A stretch of DNA of 33,215 bases from Lachnoclostridium sp. (lineage in GTDB: Bacteria > Bacteroidota > Bacteroidia > Bacteroidales > Muribaculaceae): assembly GCA_023667185.1 (NCBI GenBank), contig JAMPAP010000013.1, positions 1 to 33,215 of the forward strand, read 5' to 3'. Both the position numbers and the translations under genes were made by a program. Under the pieces are notes generated by a model. The model had not been told where the DNA came from. It searched no databases and saw nothing but the letters and a program-made list of their open reading frames with translations. Below are positions 17,969 to 25,840 of this stretch, one piece after another. Within the stretch, counting starts at the first letter, position 1. Each line of letters begins with the position of its first letter.

Positions 17969-19738
17969 TTAAAGTTCATCATCATAGTATCCTGATACGG
18001 TCACACGGATGTCGTTGAGCTTGATATACTGGTTGGGGCTGAGGGCGGTGGTGTTGCTCTCGGCTACGGCACGGGCTGTAAACTTGATGCCGTCGAGGTG
18101 AGTTACAGTACCGCTGATGTGGATGTCAATGGGTTCTGACTGCGCTCCGGCTTTCACTACAGCACCATCGATTGATACGTTGTTGATCTGGTTGCCGTCC
18201 TTGTCGATGGGATAGCCGTCGAGCACGATATCAAAGGGAAGGTCGTTTGACAGGAGTGCCTTGACACAGAGGGTGGTGATGGTGATCTTGTCGACATCTT
18301 CATCGTTCCAGCCGTCTTCAGTGTCAGTGTACTCGATTGTAGAGCCGGCTGCCAGCGCGATGGGAGCATAGAATACGTAGCCACCCTTTACTGCGGGATA
18401 AGAGCCAAGTACGAAGTCATTTACAGCCTGCACGGGGACGATGGTGGGATCAAGGTCGATATCGATCGAAGTGGGGAGGCCGTTACCTGACATTGCAGTC
18501 GACAGCTTGCTGAACGGAATCTGAGTGGCTGACGCATAGCCCTCGTAGTAAGTCTCAGGCTTTGTGGGCGACAGGCAGTAGAAGCTCTTGGCTGCCGAGG
18601 ATATCTCGAAAGTCTTGTTGTTGATTTCTGATACTACGGGTGCTTCATTTTCACGGTTAGCGCGCAGAGCGAATCCGGTGGAAGCATGTACGCCGTAAGC
18701 GTGGAAAGGGTTCTCGATGTTGAGATAGATCTGCGGGTTAGAGATTTTGATATCAGTACCCTTCTGGGCGAGCACGTCGGGCAGGTCGTTAAGCTCTACG
18801 GGAGCGATGTTGATATCGTCGATATCATATTTGATCTTGCCGGTAAAGGTCTTGATGTCGATGGTCGAAAGCACCAGTGAGGTGGTCACGCGGATCTCGG
18901 TGGGTATACCGTTGGTGGCGATGTCAGAGGCAGCCACCACGATCTGACCATTTTCCACGCCGGAGTTGTCGTTGATCGACAGATAATGGCGCTCAGTGTC
19001 AAATACCACACCTGCAGCGGCGGCATCGATAGCGGTAATATCCATTGTGAAGTTGAGCTTGCCGTTGTCAATCAGGTAGTTGTTGACGGAGAGCAGACCG
19101 GTGGTAGGATTATACGAGCCTATCGAAGGAGTACCGGTCAAGCCCTTGGGAAGCTTGTAAGTGAAGTTGGAAAGAGTAAACTTCTTGGTGCCGTTGTTGA
19201 CAGCCTGGATGGTCACGTCGTAGCTCATGCGCCATACTACGCCGAGGCTTCCGATTTCCACGATATCCTTGCTGACATTGCTGTACTCGTAGTGGAAATT
19301 AGATGTTTCCTTAGTCTCGATGTCGAAGGCGATGTCGCCCGCAGCGCGATTACCCTTGATATAGGCGGGAACTTCCGGACGGAACACTGTGGTTGAGGGG
19401 TGGGTCGACGGTGCGTTTACAAGAATTTTGTCGATGGTAAGGGCTGATGATTCAAACGAGCCCTCGCGGAGAATAGCATAGCTGCCGTTGATTTCCTTGA
19501 CGATAGCATCCTCGTCGTCTTCGTTGAGGTCAATAATGCTCTTGAGCTGGATCTGGTCAATGTTGATGGGAAGGGTGAGATCCTTGACCTGGACTCTGAC
19601 GTTTGTATCGATGTCGCTGAGGTCATACTTGTCGTCAAAACAAGAAGTTACAGCCATCGATGCTGAGATGATGACACACAAGGGAGCCGCTTTGCGCACT
19701 ATTGCTCCTAAAGTGCCAGAGGCAAAATTTGATAGCAT
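17969..19738 (-). CDS. Large lipoprotein of unknown function
   Basis: This 589-aa protein has a long lipoprotein signal sequence with the lipobox AVTSC (Cys33), followed by FDDKYDLSDIDTNVRVQVKD. The rest is predicted mostly beta-strand with repeated immunoglobulin-like character (for example KLNFTMDITAIDAAAAG and SEPIDIHISGTVTHLDG) and no transmembrane segment. I do not recognise a named domain. It starts an operon with the DUF5723 barrel gene downstream, and a -7 box lies at 19777-19784. A periplasmic or surface-exposed structural role alongside the barrel is plausible but unproven. Confidence 0.75.
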   Translation of the reverse strand: MLSNFASGTLGAIVRKAAPLCVIISASMAVTSCFDDKYDLSDIDTNVRVQVKDLTLPINIDQIQLKSIIDLNEDDEDAIVKEINGSYAILREGSFESSALTIDKILVNAPSTHPSTTVFRPEVPAYIKGNRAAGDIAFDIETKETSNFHYEYSNVSKDIVEIGSLGVVWRMSYDVTIQAVNNGTKKFTLSNFTYKLPKGLTGTPSIGSYNPTTGLLSVNNYLIDNGKLNFTMDITAIDAAAAGVVFDTERHYLSINDNSGVENGQIVVAASDIATNGIPTEIRVTTSLVLSTIDIKTFTGKIKYDIDDINIAPVELNDLPDVLAQKGTDIKISNPQIYLNIENPFHAYGVHASTGFALRANRENEAPVVSEINNKTFEISSAAKSFYCLSPTKPETYYEGYASATQIPFSKLSTAMSGNGLPTSIDIDLDPTIVPVQAVNDFVLGSYPAVKGGYVFYAPIALAAGSTIEYTDTEDGWNDEDVDKITITTLCVKALLSNDLPFDIVLDGYPIDKDGNQINNVSIDGAVVKAGAQSEPIDIHISGTVTHLDGIKFTARAVAESNTTALSPNQYIKLNDIRVTVSGYYDDEL

Positions 19739-19776
19739 AGATAAATATAGGTATAATGATTGATGTTATGAATGTG

Positions 19777-19784
19777 CAAAAGTA
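19777..19784 (-). promoter_or_regulatory. -7 box of the lipoprotein/DUF5723 operon
   Basis: TACTTTTG on the minus strand (19784-19777) matches TAnnTTTG. The nearest TTG lies 23 bases upstream, slightly long. Transcription would start near 19771, about 33 bases before the ATG at 19738. Confidence 0.5.
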
Positions 19785-19869
19785 GTAAAAATTCCTTAAT
19801 TCCCACTCAATGTGAAGATAAAATAGTATAATAATTCAAGTTGGAAGTTCTTTAGAAACTTGAGAGTTA

Positions 19870-19989
19870 AAGGGTTATGTGATTAAATGGTTATGGATTA
19901 ATGATTGTTTTGGGAATTTCGTATGGAAAGTTATCTAACCTTATAACCCTATAACCTTATAACCATCAACTTTAGCTTGCGAAAGTTGA
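19870..19989. repeat. GGTTAT / ATAACC repeat cluster with hairpin
   Basis: At 19937-19964 there is an 8-base tandem repeat, AACCTTAT, AACCCTAT, AACCTTAT, AACC. About 60 bases to the left the complementary motif GGTTATG occurs twice (19873 and 19889 regions), so the two clusters can pair. A perfect TCAACTTT/AAAGTTGA hairpin at 19966-19989 follows. The block looks like an intergenic repeat rather than part of a gene. Confidence 0.55.
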
Positions 19990-20033
19990 ATAAAATGAAA
20001 AAGTAAAGGATGGCCTCACGGTCACCCTTTACT
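19988..20033 (-). terminator. Terminator of the 19-codon ORF transcript
   Basis: An 11-bp stem with one mismatch (20002-20012 with 20023-20033) is followed on the minus strand by TTTTTCATTTTATTC. It begins 3 bases after the stop codon of the tiny ORF at 20036-20095, which suggests that ORF is a real, separately transcribed unit. Confidence 0.75.
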
Positions 20034-20035
20034 GC

Positions 20036-20095
20036 TTACACATAGTACTTAACGTCAGTGGATTTTGTATCTTTAATACTTTTCAATGCTTTCAT
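20036..20095 (-). CDS. Tiny ORF of 19 codons with its own promoter and terminator
   Basis: The peptide would be MKALKSIKDTKSTDVKYYV, basic and without a signal peptide or cysteine. A full promoter (20112-20142) lies directly upstream and a terminator directly downstream, giving a transcript of about 110 bases with a leader of about 11. There is no clear Shine-Dalgarno site, which is normal in Bacteroidales. The transcript could instead be a small regulatory RNA, with the ORF being accidental. I recognise no family. Confidence 0.45.
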   Translation of the reverse strand: MKALKSIKDTKSTDVKYYV

Positions 20096-20111
20096 AAAAT
20101 GATTTACATCG

Positions 20112-20142
20112 CAAAAGTATCTTTTTGTTGCCAAATTTGCAA
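20112..20142 (-). promoter_or_regulatory. Promoter of the tiny ORF or small RNA
   Basis: On the minus strand TTG (20142-20140) is followed after 20 bases by TACTTTTG (20119-20112), a full consensus match. An imperfect palindrome (GTTGCCAAATTTGCAAC at 20127-20143) overlaps the -33 side and could be an operator. Confidence 0.65.
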
Positions 20143-20304
20143 CAAATTCGAGTTTTTCTGTTTGTTGCACGGCAGGATTTTAATTTGTGTTAATCTCGCA
20201 ATTGCTTACTTTTTGAGCGTAAATTGTGGTTGTAAATTTAACATTTTAATGTTAATGCGTCAGAAAAATTACGATTTGAAAGCGAGACCGCCAAAGTGTT
20301 AAAC

Positions 20305-21744
20305 TTAGTTAATGTATAAAATGTATGATGTCAGTGGTGCGGTTTCGCCGGTCAGATGGCCGTCGACTACCTTGAATTGCGAGCCGCTGAGAGCGTCAGT
20401 GTATTCGCCGACGGGGAGGGTGGTGGTGATGTCGAGGGTCTGAGCTTCATTGGAGAAGTTTACGATGGCAGCTCCGGCATTGCCACGGGTCACCACGGCT
20501 ACGGCGCCGTTGTCAGTGGCGGTGACTGTCTCGGGCTGGCCATGCATGGCGCGGCGGAACTTGTTGGCTGCGACAACTTGTGGATTTTTAAACTCGTCGT
20601 TGCCGCGGGCGCCTACGCGGTTGTTGCCCCAGTAGTTTTCGCGGGTGCTTCCGGCGGGGCGGCTGAAGAAGAGCGGGGTGCCATGCTGGCGTGCTGTGAG
20701 GAATACCCAGCCCATTCGGACGGCTTCGTCAGGGATGCCGGCTGACTCGTGCTCGTTGGCGTAAGTGTCATGTGACTCCACCCAGGTCACGAGGCGAGAG
20801 GGGTCGGCTTTGCTGTTCCAGTCAGTAAGGTCGGCGGCGTTGTAGTTGCCGGCGGTGATGGCTTCGCGCAGAGCGTGGCCATAGTTGCTCGCTGTAACGC
20901 CCATGTATTCAGAGTATTCGTCCTCCTTGACGTTTTTATCCTGAAGCACTTCGCCGTAGATGAAGAGGCTGTCGGCAGGCACGGCGAGCGAGAGACCTTT
21001 GACGGCTTCGCGTCCGGTCACCACGTCCCAGAAATTGTTGCGTGTGGCCAGCGAGTCGAGCGGGTCAGTGGGGAGGCCGATATGCTTGGCTGTGTCGTAG
21101 CGGAACCCTTTGGCTCCAAGGCTGAGGAGATCGTTAACGTAAGTGAGGTAATAGTGCTGGAAATCAGGATTTTCAGTGTTTACGTCAGGCAGGCCGCCCA
21201 TCATACCGGTGGTGCACTGGTAGCGGTCGTTCCAGTCAACGATGGGGTTGAAGCCATTGGCATGAAAGAGCTTGTCGTGGCCGCCTACGGCTGCATCAAG
21301 GTCAGGGAGTACTGCGGTGTGATCCACGGCAGTATGGTTGGGGAGCACGTCGACAATCACGCCTACGCCATACTTGGCGGCGGAGTCGCACATGGCTTTA
21401 AACTGGTTGCGGTCGCCCAGCAAGTAGTTGCCCACCTTCCAGTCAATAGGCTGGTAGTAATAATACCATTTTCCGGTCACTGAGTCGCCGGGCTGCGAGA
21501 AGAGCGCCATGCCGCCGTTTTCGCCTACGAAGCAGGTGTTGGCGGGGCTGGTCTGCACGTAAGCATATCCTGCCTCAGCGATATCTTTCATGTTGGCGGC
21601 AATGGTGTCAAATGACCATGACCAGGCATGGAGGATCACGTCGTCCTCGGTGGGGGCTTCAGGCGATTTGGCCGACCGGCTGCATGATGTAGCTGAAAGC
21701 AACATCAGTCCCATGCCAAACAAGGGCATAAAATAAGATCTCAT
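20305..21744 (-). CDS. GH13 alpha-amylase-family lipoprotein
   Basis: This 479-aa glycoside hydrolase has a lipoprotein signal peptide (LLSATSC, Cys21) and so should be anchored in a membrane facing the periplasm or the surface. The GH13 catalytic triad is visible: nucleophile Asp217 (GFRYDTAKH), acid/base Glu265 (IYGEVLQ) and Asp326 (VESHDTY). Region I reads VIVDVLPNHT. The C-terminal 70 residues form a short beta domain typical of family C-domains. It would act on alpha-glucans such as starch or maltooligosaccharides. It is not next to susCD-like genes. It lies 35 bases after cdsA with no terminator between, so cotranscription is likely although the functions are unrelated. Confidence 0.9.
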   Translation of the reverse strand: MRSYFMPLFGMGLMLLSATSCSRSAKSPEAPTEDDVILHAWSWSFDTIAANMKDIAEAGYAYVQTSPANTCFVGENGGMALFSQPGDSVTGKWYYYYQPIDWKVGNYLLGDRNQFKAMCDSAAKYGVGVIVDVLPNHTAVDHTAVLPDLDAAVGGHDKLFHANGFNPIVDWNDRYQCTTGMMGGLPDVNTENPDFQHYYLTYVNDLLSLGAKGFRYDTAKHIGLPTDPLDSLATRNNFWDVVTGREAVKGLSLAVPADSLFIYGEVLQDKNVKEDEYSEYMGVTASNYGHALREAITAGNYNAADLTDWNSKADPSRLVTWVESHDTYANEHESAGIPDEAVRMGWVFLTARQHGTPLFFSRPAGSTRENYWGNNRVGARGNDEFKNPQVVAANKFRRAMHGQPETVTATDNGAVAVVTRGNAGAAIVNFSNEAQTLDITTTLPVGEYTDALSGSQFKVVDGHLTGETAPLTSYILYIN

Positions 21745-21779
21745 AGTAAAGTATTTTAGTTGTTTTGTTAGATTTTTTT

Positions 21780-22634
21780 TTAGAACAGATTGACTGCCAC
21801 GAGGTAAAGCAGTGTGGCCGGGCCTACGAGCAGTAGCGAGTCTATACGGTCAAGTATGCCGCCATGACCGGGCATGAGTTTGCCGGAGTCTTTTACGCCT
21901 AATGTGCGCTTGATGAGGCTTTCGACTAGATCGCCCCAGGTGGCAAATGCTGATACCACGATGCCCATGAATATAAGTGTAAGGATGTCAACCTGCTGAT
22001 ACCATTGGCCGAAGCAATATTTGAAGATGAAGGCTGAGCCGATAGTAAAGATGAAGCCGCCGATGAGTCCTTCGATGGATTTTTTGGGTGAGATTCGGGG
22101 AAACATCGGGTGGCGTCCGATCATCGATCCTACCAGAAACGCTCCGGTGTCGTTGAGCCATATCATGATAAACATGGCCAGCAGCAGGGCGCGCCCGTCG
22201 GGCAGCGTGGCGAAGAGCGACAACAGGCCGAGCGGCAAGGCTATATACATCTGCCCCATGAATGAGCAAGCAAGGTTAGTGATGGGGTTTGTCTCCCGGC
22301 TATAAAGCTGGATGATCTGACGCACAATAAGATACAGAAGATAAAGTGTAAGAAATGTGCCACCTAACACTGACATTGAAAACGTTGAAAGATCCGTAGC
22401 GTTAAGCGTGGCGATACCGAAAGTCAGCACCAGTCCACCGGCCACATCCACCACCAGAGCTACAGGGTTTTCGCCCCCATCCTCGGCATTGACAAGGCCA
22501 TAAAACTCAATCAGGGCGAGTACGGTAAAGAGACACAGCAGCCCTACGAGCCACCAGCCTCCTGCAATGACGGCTCCTACGATCAGAGCTACATAGATTG
22601 CTCCCGAAGTTGCGCGCAGTATTATATTTTTCAT
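21780..22634 (-). CDS. cdsA: Phosphatidate cytidylyltransferase
   Basis: CdsA makes CDP-diacylglycerol from CTP and phosphatidic acid in the inner membrane, the entry step for phospholipid head-group synthesis. The sequence has about eight hydrophobic segments and the full family signature near the C-terminus (SLIKRTLGVKDSGKLMPGHG followed by GILDRID). An in-frame start at 22751 would add 39 residues; the ATG at 22634 (MKNIILRATSGAIYVALIVG) is preferred because it fits the normal CdsA N-terminus and gives 284 aa. A -7 box TATCTTTG lies just upstream at 22662-22655, inside the region the longer form would use for coding. Confidence 0.93.
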   Translation of the reverse strand: MKNIILRATSGAIYVALIVGAVIAGGWWLVGLLCLFTVLALIEFYGLVNAEDGGENPVALVVDVAGGLVLTFGIATLNATDLSTFSMSVLGGTFLTLYLLYLIVRQIIQLYSRETNPITNLACSFMGQMYIALPLGLLSLFATLPDGRALLLAMFIMIWLNDTGAFLVGSMIGRHPMFPRISPKKSIEGLIGGFIFTIGSAFIFKYCFGQWYQQVDILTLIFMGIVVSAFATWGDLVESLIKRTLGVKDSGKLMPGHGGILDRIDSLLLVGPATLLYLVAVNLF

Positions 22635-22654
22635 GTTGCAAATTTTTATCCTCG

Positions 22655-22662
22655 CAAAGATA
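22655..22662 (-). promoter_or_regulatory. -7 box upstream of cdsA
   Basis: TATCTTTG on the minus strand matches TAnnTTTG and stands 20 bases upstream of the chosen cdsA start. No TTG stands at the expected -33 distance, so the promoter call is moderate. Confidence 0.45.
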
Positions 22663-22749
22663 ATAATAACTGCCGATAAATAATAAAGTAAACCAATAAA
22701 AATGAAATAGCACGCCGACATCGAGGTGAGGGTGACGGCGTACGGGCGC

Positions 22750-22782
22750 AAAAAAAGCTGGTCACCTACAGGTAATCAGCTT
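22750..22782 (-). terminator. Terminator of the small acidic lipoprotein gene
   Basis: A 13-bp stem with one wobble and one mismatch (22755-22767 with 22770-22782) is followed on the minus strand by seven T residues. It lies about 40 bases after the lipoprotein stop codon. Confidence 0.82.
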
Positions 22783-22823
22783 GATTTTCCTTAATGTGAA
22801 GGTTGAAGCTTGCGTGCTATCAA

Positions 22824-23027
22824 TTAGTTGTTAGCAACAGTAGCAAGTGAATCAACAACAGCTGTAACTGAATCAACAGCGTTGGTGTCAAGAACAGCAA
22901 CTTCTTCAACAACAGTCTCTTCAACAACAGCTACAGAATCAGTAGCTTCAGCAGCCTTGTCAGATGAACCGCAAGAGAAAAGAGTTGCGCTGAAAGAAAC
23001 AGCGAGTAAGAGAACTAACTTTTTCAT
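22824..23027 (-). CDS. Small acidic lipoprotein
   Basis: This 67-aa protein has a lipoprotein signal peptide (MKKLVLLLAVSFSATLFSC, Cys19). The mature part of about 48 residues is rich in Val, Ala, Asp, Glu and Thr with no Lys after the first few residues (for example VEETVVEEVAVLDTNAVDSV). It has no fixed domain that I recognise. Similar short lipoproteins of low complexity occur widely in Bacteroidales. The gene is monocistronic, with an excellent promoter at 23077-23106 and a strong terminator at 22750-22782, which suggests substantial expression. Confidence 0.8.
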   Translation of the reverse strand: MKKLVLLLAVSFSATLFSCGSSDKAAEATDSVAVVEETVVEEVAVLDTNAVDSVTAVVDSLATVANN

Positions 23028-23076
23028 TTTCTTTTTGATTAAAATAGTAAAAACAATATTTGCTTGAAAACTTCGG

Positions 23077-23106
23077 CAAAGTTAATACAAATTTGTCACC
23101 TGCCAA
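23077..23106 (-). promoter_or_regulatory. Promoter of the small acidic lipoprotein gene
   Basis: On the minus strand TTG (23106-23104), within CTTTTGG, is followed after exactly 19 bases by TAACTTTG (23084-23077). Transcription would start near 23070, about 43 bases before the ATG. Confidence 0.78.
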
Positions 23107-23185
23107 AAGTTTTTTCAGATTTTTTTGATTCGGGCTGATTTTTAAGTGAAATAATCTTAAAATTTGTAATTATTTCCGGGGGTTT

Positions 23186-24874
23186 TTAACTTTCGGCTAT
23201 TTTGTTGGCGAGACTTACCGCTTTAGTGATATGGTCGCAGATGTGGTCACTGCCTATGAGCGAGTCGATGCCGGAGCGGTGGAGTGTCTCGTTGACAGTG
23301 GGGTTTACGCCGGAGAGCACCACGTGGATGCCGGCTTCCTGCGACGACTTGATAAGTATCTCGAGGTTGTGGATGCCGGTCGAGTCAATGAAGGGCACTT
23401 TGCGCATACGGATGATACGCACCTTAGGCTTGGCTTTCATCGACGAGCGCATGAGCTCGTCAAATTTCGTGGCGACACCGAAGAAGAACGGGCCGTCAAT
23501 CTCGTAGACCTCAACGCCTTTCTTGACGTCAAGTACCTCATGGATAGTGGTTTCGGATCCGTCAGCGATGTCGAGCTGTGATGAGTAGACCTTGATCTGG
23601 GTGTTTTCCATCACTCGGCGCAGGAAGAGGATTATGGCCAGGAGCAGACCCATTTCGATGGCGATGGTAAGGTCGAAGATCACGGTAAGCAGGAAGGTGA
23701 GTATCAGTACCGAGATGTCGCCTTTGGGGTTGGACATGATGCCGCGAATGGTGCGCCAGCCGCTCATGTTGTAGCTGACCATGATAAGCACGGCGGCCAG
23801 GCAGGCCATCGGCACCATGTTGATCAGCGGCATGAGGAAGATGAAGATAAGCAGGAGCACCAGAGCATGGATAATACCGGCTACAGGGGTGCGTCCGCCA
23901 TTGGTGATGTTGGTCATCGTGCGGGCAATGGCTCCGGTGACGGGGATGCCCCCGAAGAAGGGCACCACGATGTTGGCAAGACCCTGGCCGATAAGCTCGG
24001 TGTTGGAATTGGTGCGTGAGCCGGTGATACCGTCGGCCACGGTGGCTGAGAGCAGTGACTCGATGGCGCCGAGGATGGCGATGGTGAAGGCCGAGGGGAG
24101 CAGGCTGTTGATCGTAGCCATGGTAAGCTCAAATCCGTGAGGCTGGGGGAGATCCGTGGGGAGCGAGCCGAAGCGGTCGCCGATGGTCTCTACGTGCCAC
24201 TCGGGATTGATGCTGCTGATGAAGTACATAGCGGCGGTCATCACCACGATGGCCAGAAGTGCGCCCGGAATACGGCGTGACAACTTGGGCGCGAGGATGA
24301 TGATCAGCAGCGATACGAGGCCTACGAGTGTGGTTGTCAGGTTCACATCGGTGGCGTGGCGGAAGTAGGTGCCCCACTTGGGGATAAATTCACCCGGTAC
24401 GTCGCGCAGCCCGAGGCCGAAGAAGTCGTTCATCTGGGTAGAGAAGATCGTCAGGGCGATACCGGCGGTGAATCCTACCACGATAGGGTAGGGGATGAAT
24501 TTTATCACCGTGCCGAGCTTGAAGATGCCGAGAGCCACAAGGATCAAGCCGGCCATGAAGGTGGCGATGGCGAGTCCCTGCAACCCGTAGGTCATTATTA
24601 TATTGTAGACGATGACGATAAATGCACCCGTGGGACCGCCGATCTGCACCGAGCAGCCGCCGCATGCTGATACGATGAAGCCGCCGATGATGGCTGTGAT
24701 TAATCCCACTGTAGGGCTTACTCCCGAGGCGATACCGAAGGCGATGGCCAAAGGAAGAGCCACGATACCCACTACGATACCCGCTATAAGATCGCTTTTG
24801 AATTTTTCCAGTGAATAGTGACTTAATGCCGAAATCAACTTCGGCCTAAAATCAATCGGACCTGATAAGTTCAT
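23186..24874 (-). CDS. SulP-family anion transporter with STAS domain
   Basis: This 562-aa inner-membrane protein belongs to the SLC26/SulP family, which moves sulfate, bicarbonate or other anions. The N-terminal family region reads DLIAGIVVGIVALPLAIAFG, followed by about 12-14 hydrophobic helices. IGGPTGAFIVIVYNII and GGIPVTGAIARTMTNI are characteristic family segments. A cytoplasmic STAS domain covers about residues 440-562, with the loop VPFIDSTGIHNLE holding the serine often phosphorylated in STAS proteins. No cysteine-biosynthesis or carbonic anhydrase gene is adjacent, so the substrate stays open. A -7 box lies at 24927-24934. Confidence 0.92.
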   Translation of the reverse strand: MNLSGPIDFRPKLISALSHYSLEKFKSDLIAGIVVGIVALPLAIAFGIASGVSPTVGLITAIIGGFIVSACGGCSVQIGGPTGAFIVIVYNIIMTYGLQGLAIATFMAGLILVALGIFKLGTVIKFIPYPIVVGFTAGIALTIFSTQMNDFFGLGLRDVPGEFIPKWGTYFRHATDVNLTTTLVGLVSLLIIILAPKLSRRIPGALLAIVVMTAAMYFISSINPEWHVETIGDRFGSLPTDLPQPHGFELTMATINSLLPSAFTIAILGAIESLLSATVADGITGSRTNSNTELIGQGLANIVVPFFGGIPVTGAIARTMTNITNGGRTPVAGIIHALVLLLIFIFLMPLINMVPMACLAAVLIMVSYNMSGWRTIRGIMSNPKGDISVLILTFLLTVIFDLTIAIEMGLLLAIILFLRRVMENTQIKVYSSQLDIADGSETTIHEVLDVKKGVEVYEIDGPFFFGVATKFDELMRSSMKAKPKVRIIRMRKVPFIDSTGIHNLEILIKSSQEAGIHVVLSGVNPTVNETLHRSGIDSLIGSDHICDHITKAVSLANKIAES

Positions 24875-24926
24875 AAAAATTGTACCTATTGAATGTATAT
24901 TATATGTATAAGACGTTAACAGGTCG

Positions 24927-24934
24927 CAAAGGTA
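24927..24934 (-). promoter_or_regulatory. -7 box upstream of the SulP gene
   Basis: TACCTTTG on the minus strand matches TAnnTTTG exactly. It would give a leader of about 45 bases. No TTG is found at the -33 distance. Confidence 0.5.
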
Positions 24935-24988
24935 GTGAATAATTTTGAATAAATTGTAATTTTTACAAAAAGGGTTTCGGCTGCCGCA

Positions 24989-25840
24989 TTACTTTCGGGT
25001 GTACGCGGCGCCATCGTTGATGGTAAGGCCGAATGAAACCGGTCGGCATGATACGGGATCGGTATTAAAGCCGTTCACTGTAGCTGAGGAGGATACGTTG
25101 ATGCTGGCTGCCTCGATGTTTGATGCGGAGGAGACTGTGCCGGTCAACCGTCCAATCACCGGGTTACCTTGTATGTTGACATTATAATGGGGCATATCAG
25201 CGGTGAGATGGTCAACGGTGCAGTCATTGAACCGGACGTCGTGGGTGTAACGGTAGCGGCCCGGATGAGTTGAGGTTATAAACAGGTTGCCAAACCGCGA
25301 GTCACTTATGGTGACGTCAGTGGTGGTGTCGAGCATAAAACAGCTATTGTCAAAATGTGCCAGACTCGCGACTACATGGTAAGCGCTGATATATTGGAGC
25401 ATACCGGTAGGAACTTTCACTTCTATCGGTGGCACCGAGGGGAAGATGGTCACTTTTTCGTCAGACCTGATATTAGAATAAATCTCCTTAAGCCCATGGA
25501 AGTCAGCATTTACTATGGTGGTGTCACCGCTGACTGTCACCGTGAGCAGGTCCAGCCAGTCAGGGCTGAGAAACATTGTAGGCTCTTCGATGACACTATC
25601 TTCTGAGATGAAGAATCTAACCTTTTTTTCAGTCCTTACTTCGATGTTGCTGTTATAGTTGTCATCGGTAGTGAGCGCCAGCTTGGGATTTGCCGGGAGT
25701 ACTATGGCTGCCGGTTTGGGCGCAAACGTGAGTGGCTCCAGTTCTCTGTGAGTGAAATGGGTAAGTGCGGGAGGAAGGATGGCGGCGGCTGCCATAGAAG
25801 CTCCTAAGAGACCAAATATTATGTAGGAGGTGGTTTTCAT
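24989..25840 (-). CDS. Exported protein of unknown function, last gene of the GntR/ABC operon
   Basis: This 283-aa protein has a signal peptide or N-terminal membrane anchor (MKTTSYIIFGLLGASMAAAA). The rest is predicted mostly beta-strand, with rungs such as CFMLDTTTDVTISDSRFGNL and VRFNDCTVDHL that resemble a small beta-helix, similar in style to DUF2807-like adhesin folds. I do not recognise the family. The start codon overlaps the GntR stop in an ATGA arrangement, so the two are translationally coupled. It is therefore part of the ABC-permease-GntR unit and may sense or respond to the same envelope stress. Confidence 0.7.
   Translation of the reverse strand: MKTTSYIIFGLLGASMAAAAILPPALTHFTHRELEPLTFAPKPAAIVLPANPKLALTTDDNYNSNIEVRTEKKVRFFISEDSVIEEPTMFLSPDWLDLLTVTVSGDTTIVNADFHGLKEIYSNIRSDEKVTIFPSVPPIEVKVPTGMLQYISAYHVVASLAHFDNSCFMLDTTTDVTISDSRFGNLFITSTHPGRYRYTHDVRFNDCTVDHLTADMPHYNVNIQGNPVIGRLTGTVSSASNIEAASINVSSSATVNGFNTDPVSCRPVSFGLTINDGAAYTRK

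Larger units (their letters stand above)
19739..20304. other. 566-bp region between the lipoprotein gene and the GH13 gene
   Basis: No long gene is present. From left to right it holds the lipoprotein promoter, a GGTTAT/ATAACC repeat cluster (19870-19964), a hairpin (19966-19989), a terminator, a 19-codon ORF and its promoter (19988-20142). A weak AT-rich inverted repeat at 20238-20255 (TTAACATT-TT-AATGTTAA) could act as a poor terminator for the GH13 gene. Confidence 0.6.

Noticed and set aside
19937-19964. CRISPR-like short repeat
   Set aside because: The units are 8 bases long and directly adjacent, without spacers.
20099-20302. 67-codon open frame on the plus strand
   Set aside because: It is AT-rich, Cys-rich without pattern, has no promoter, and runs through the promoter of the tiny minus-strand ORF.
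20875-21483. 202-codon open frame on the plus strand
   Set aside because: It is antisense to the GH13 gene, whose catalytic motifs are intact.
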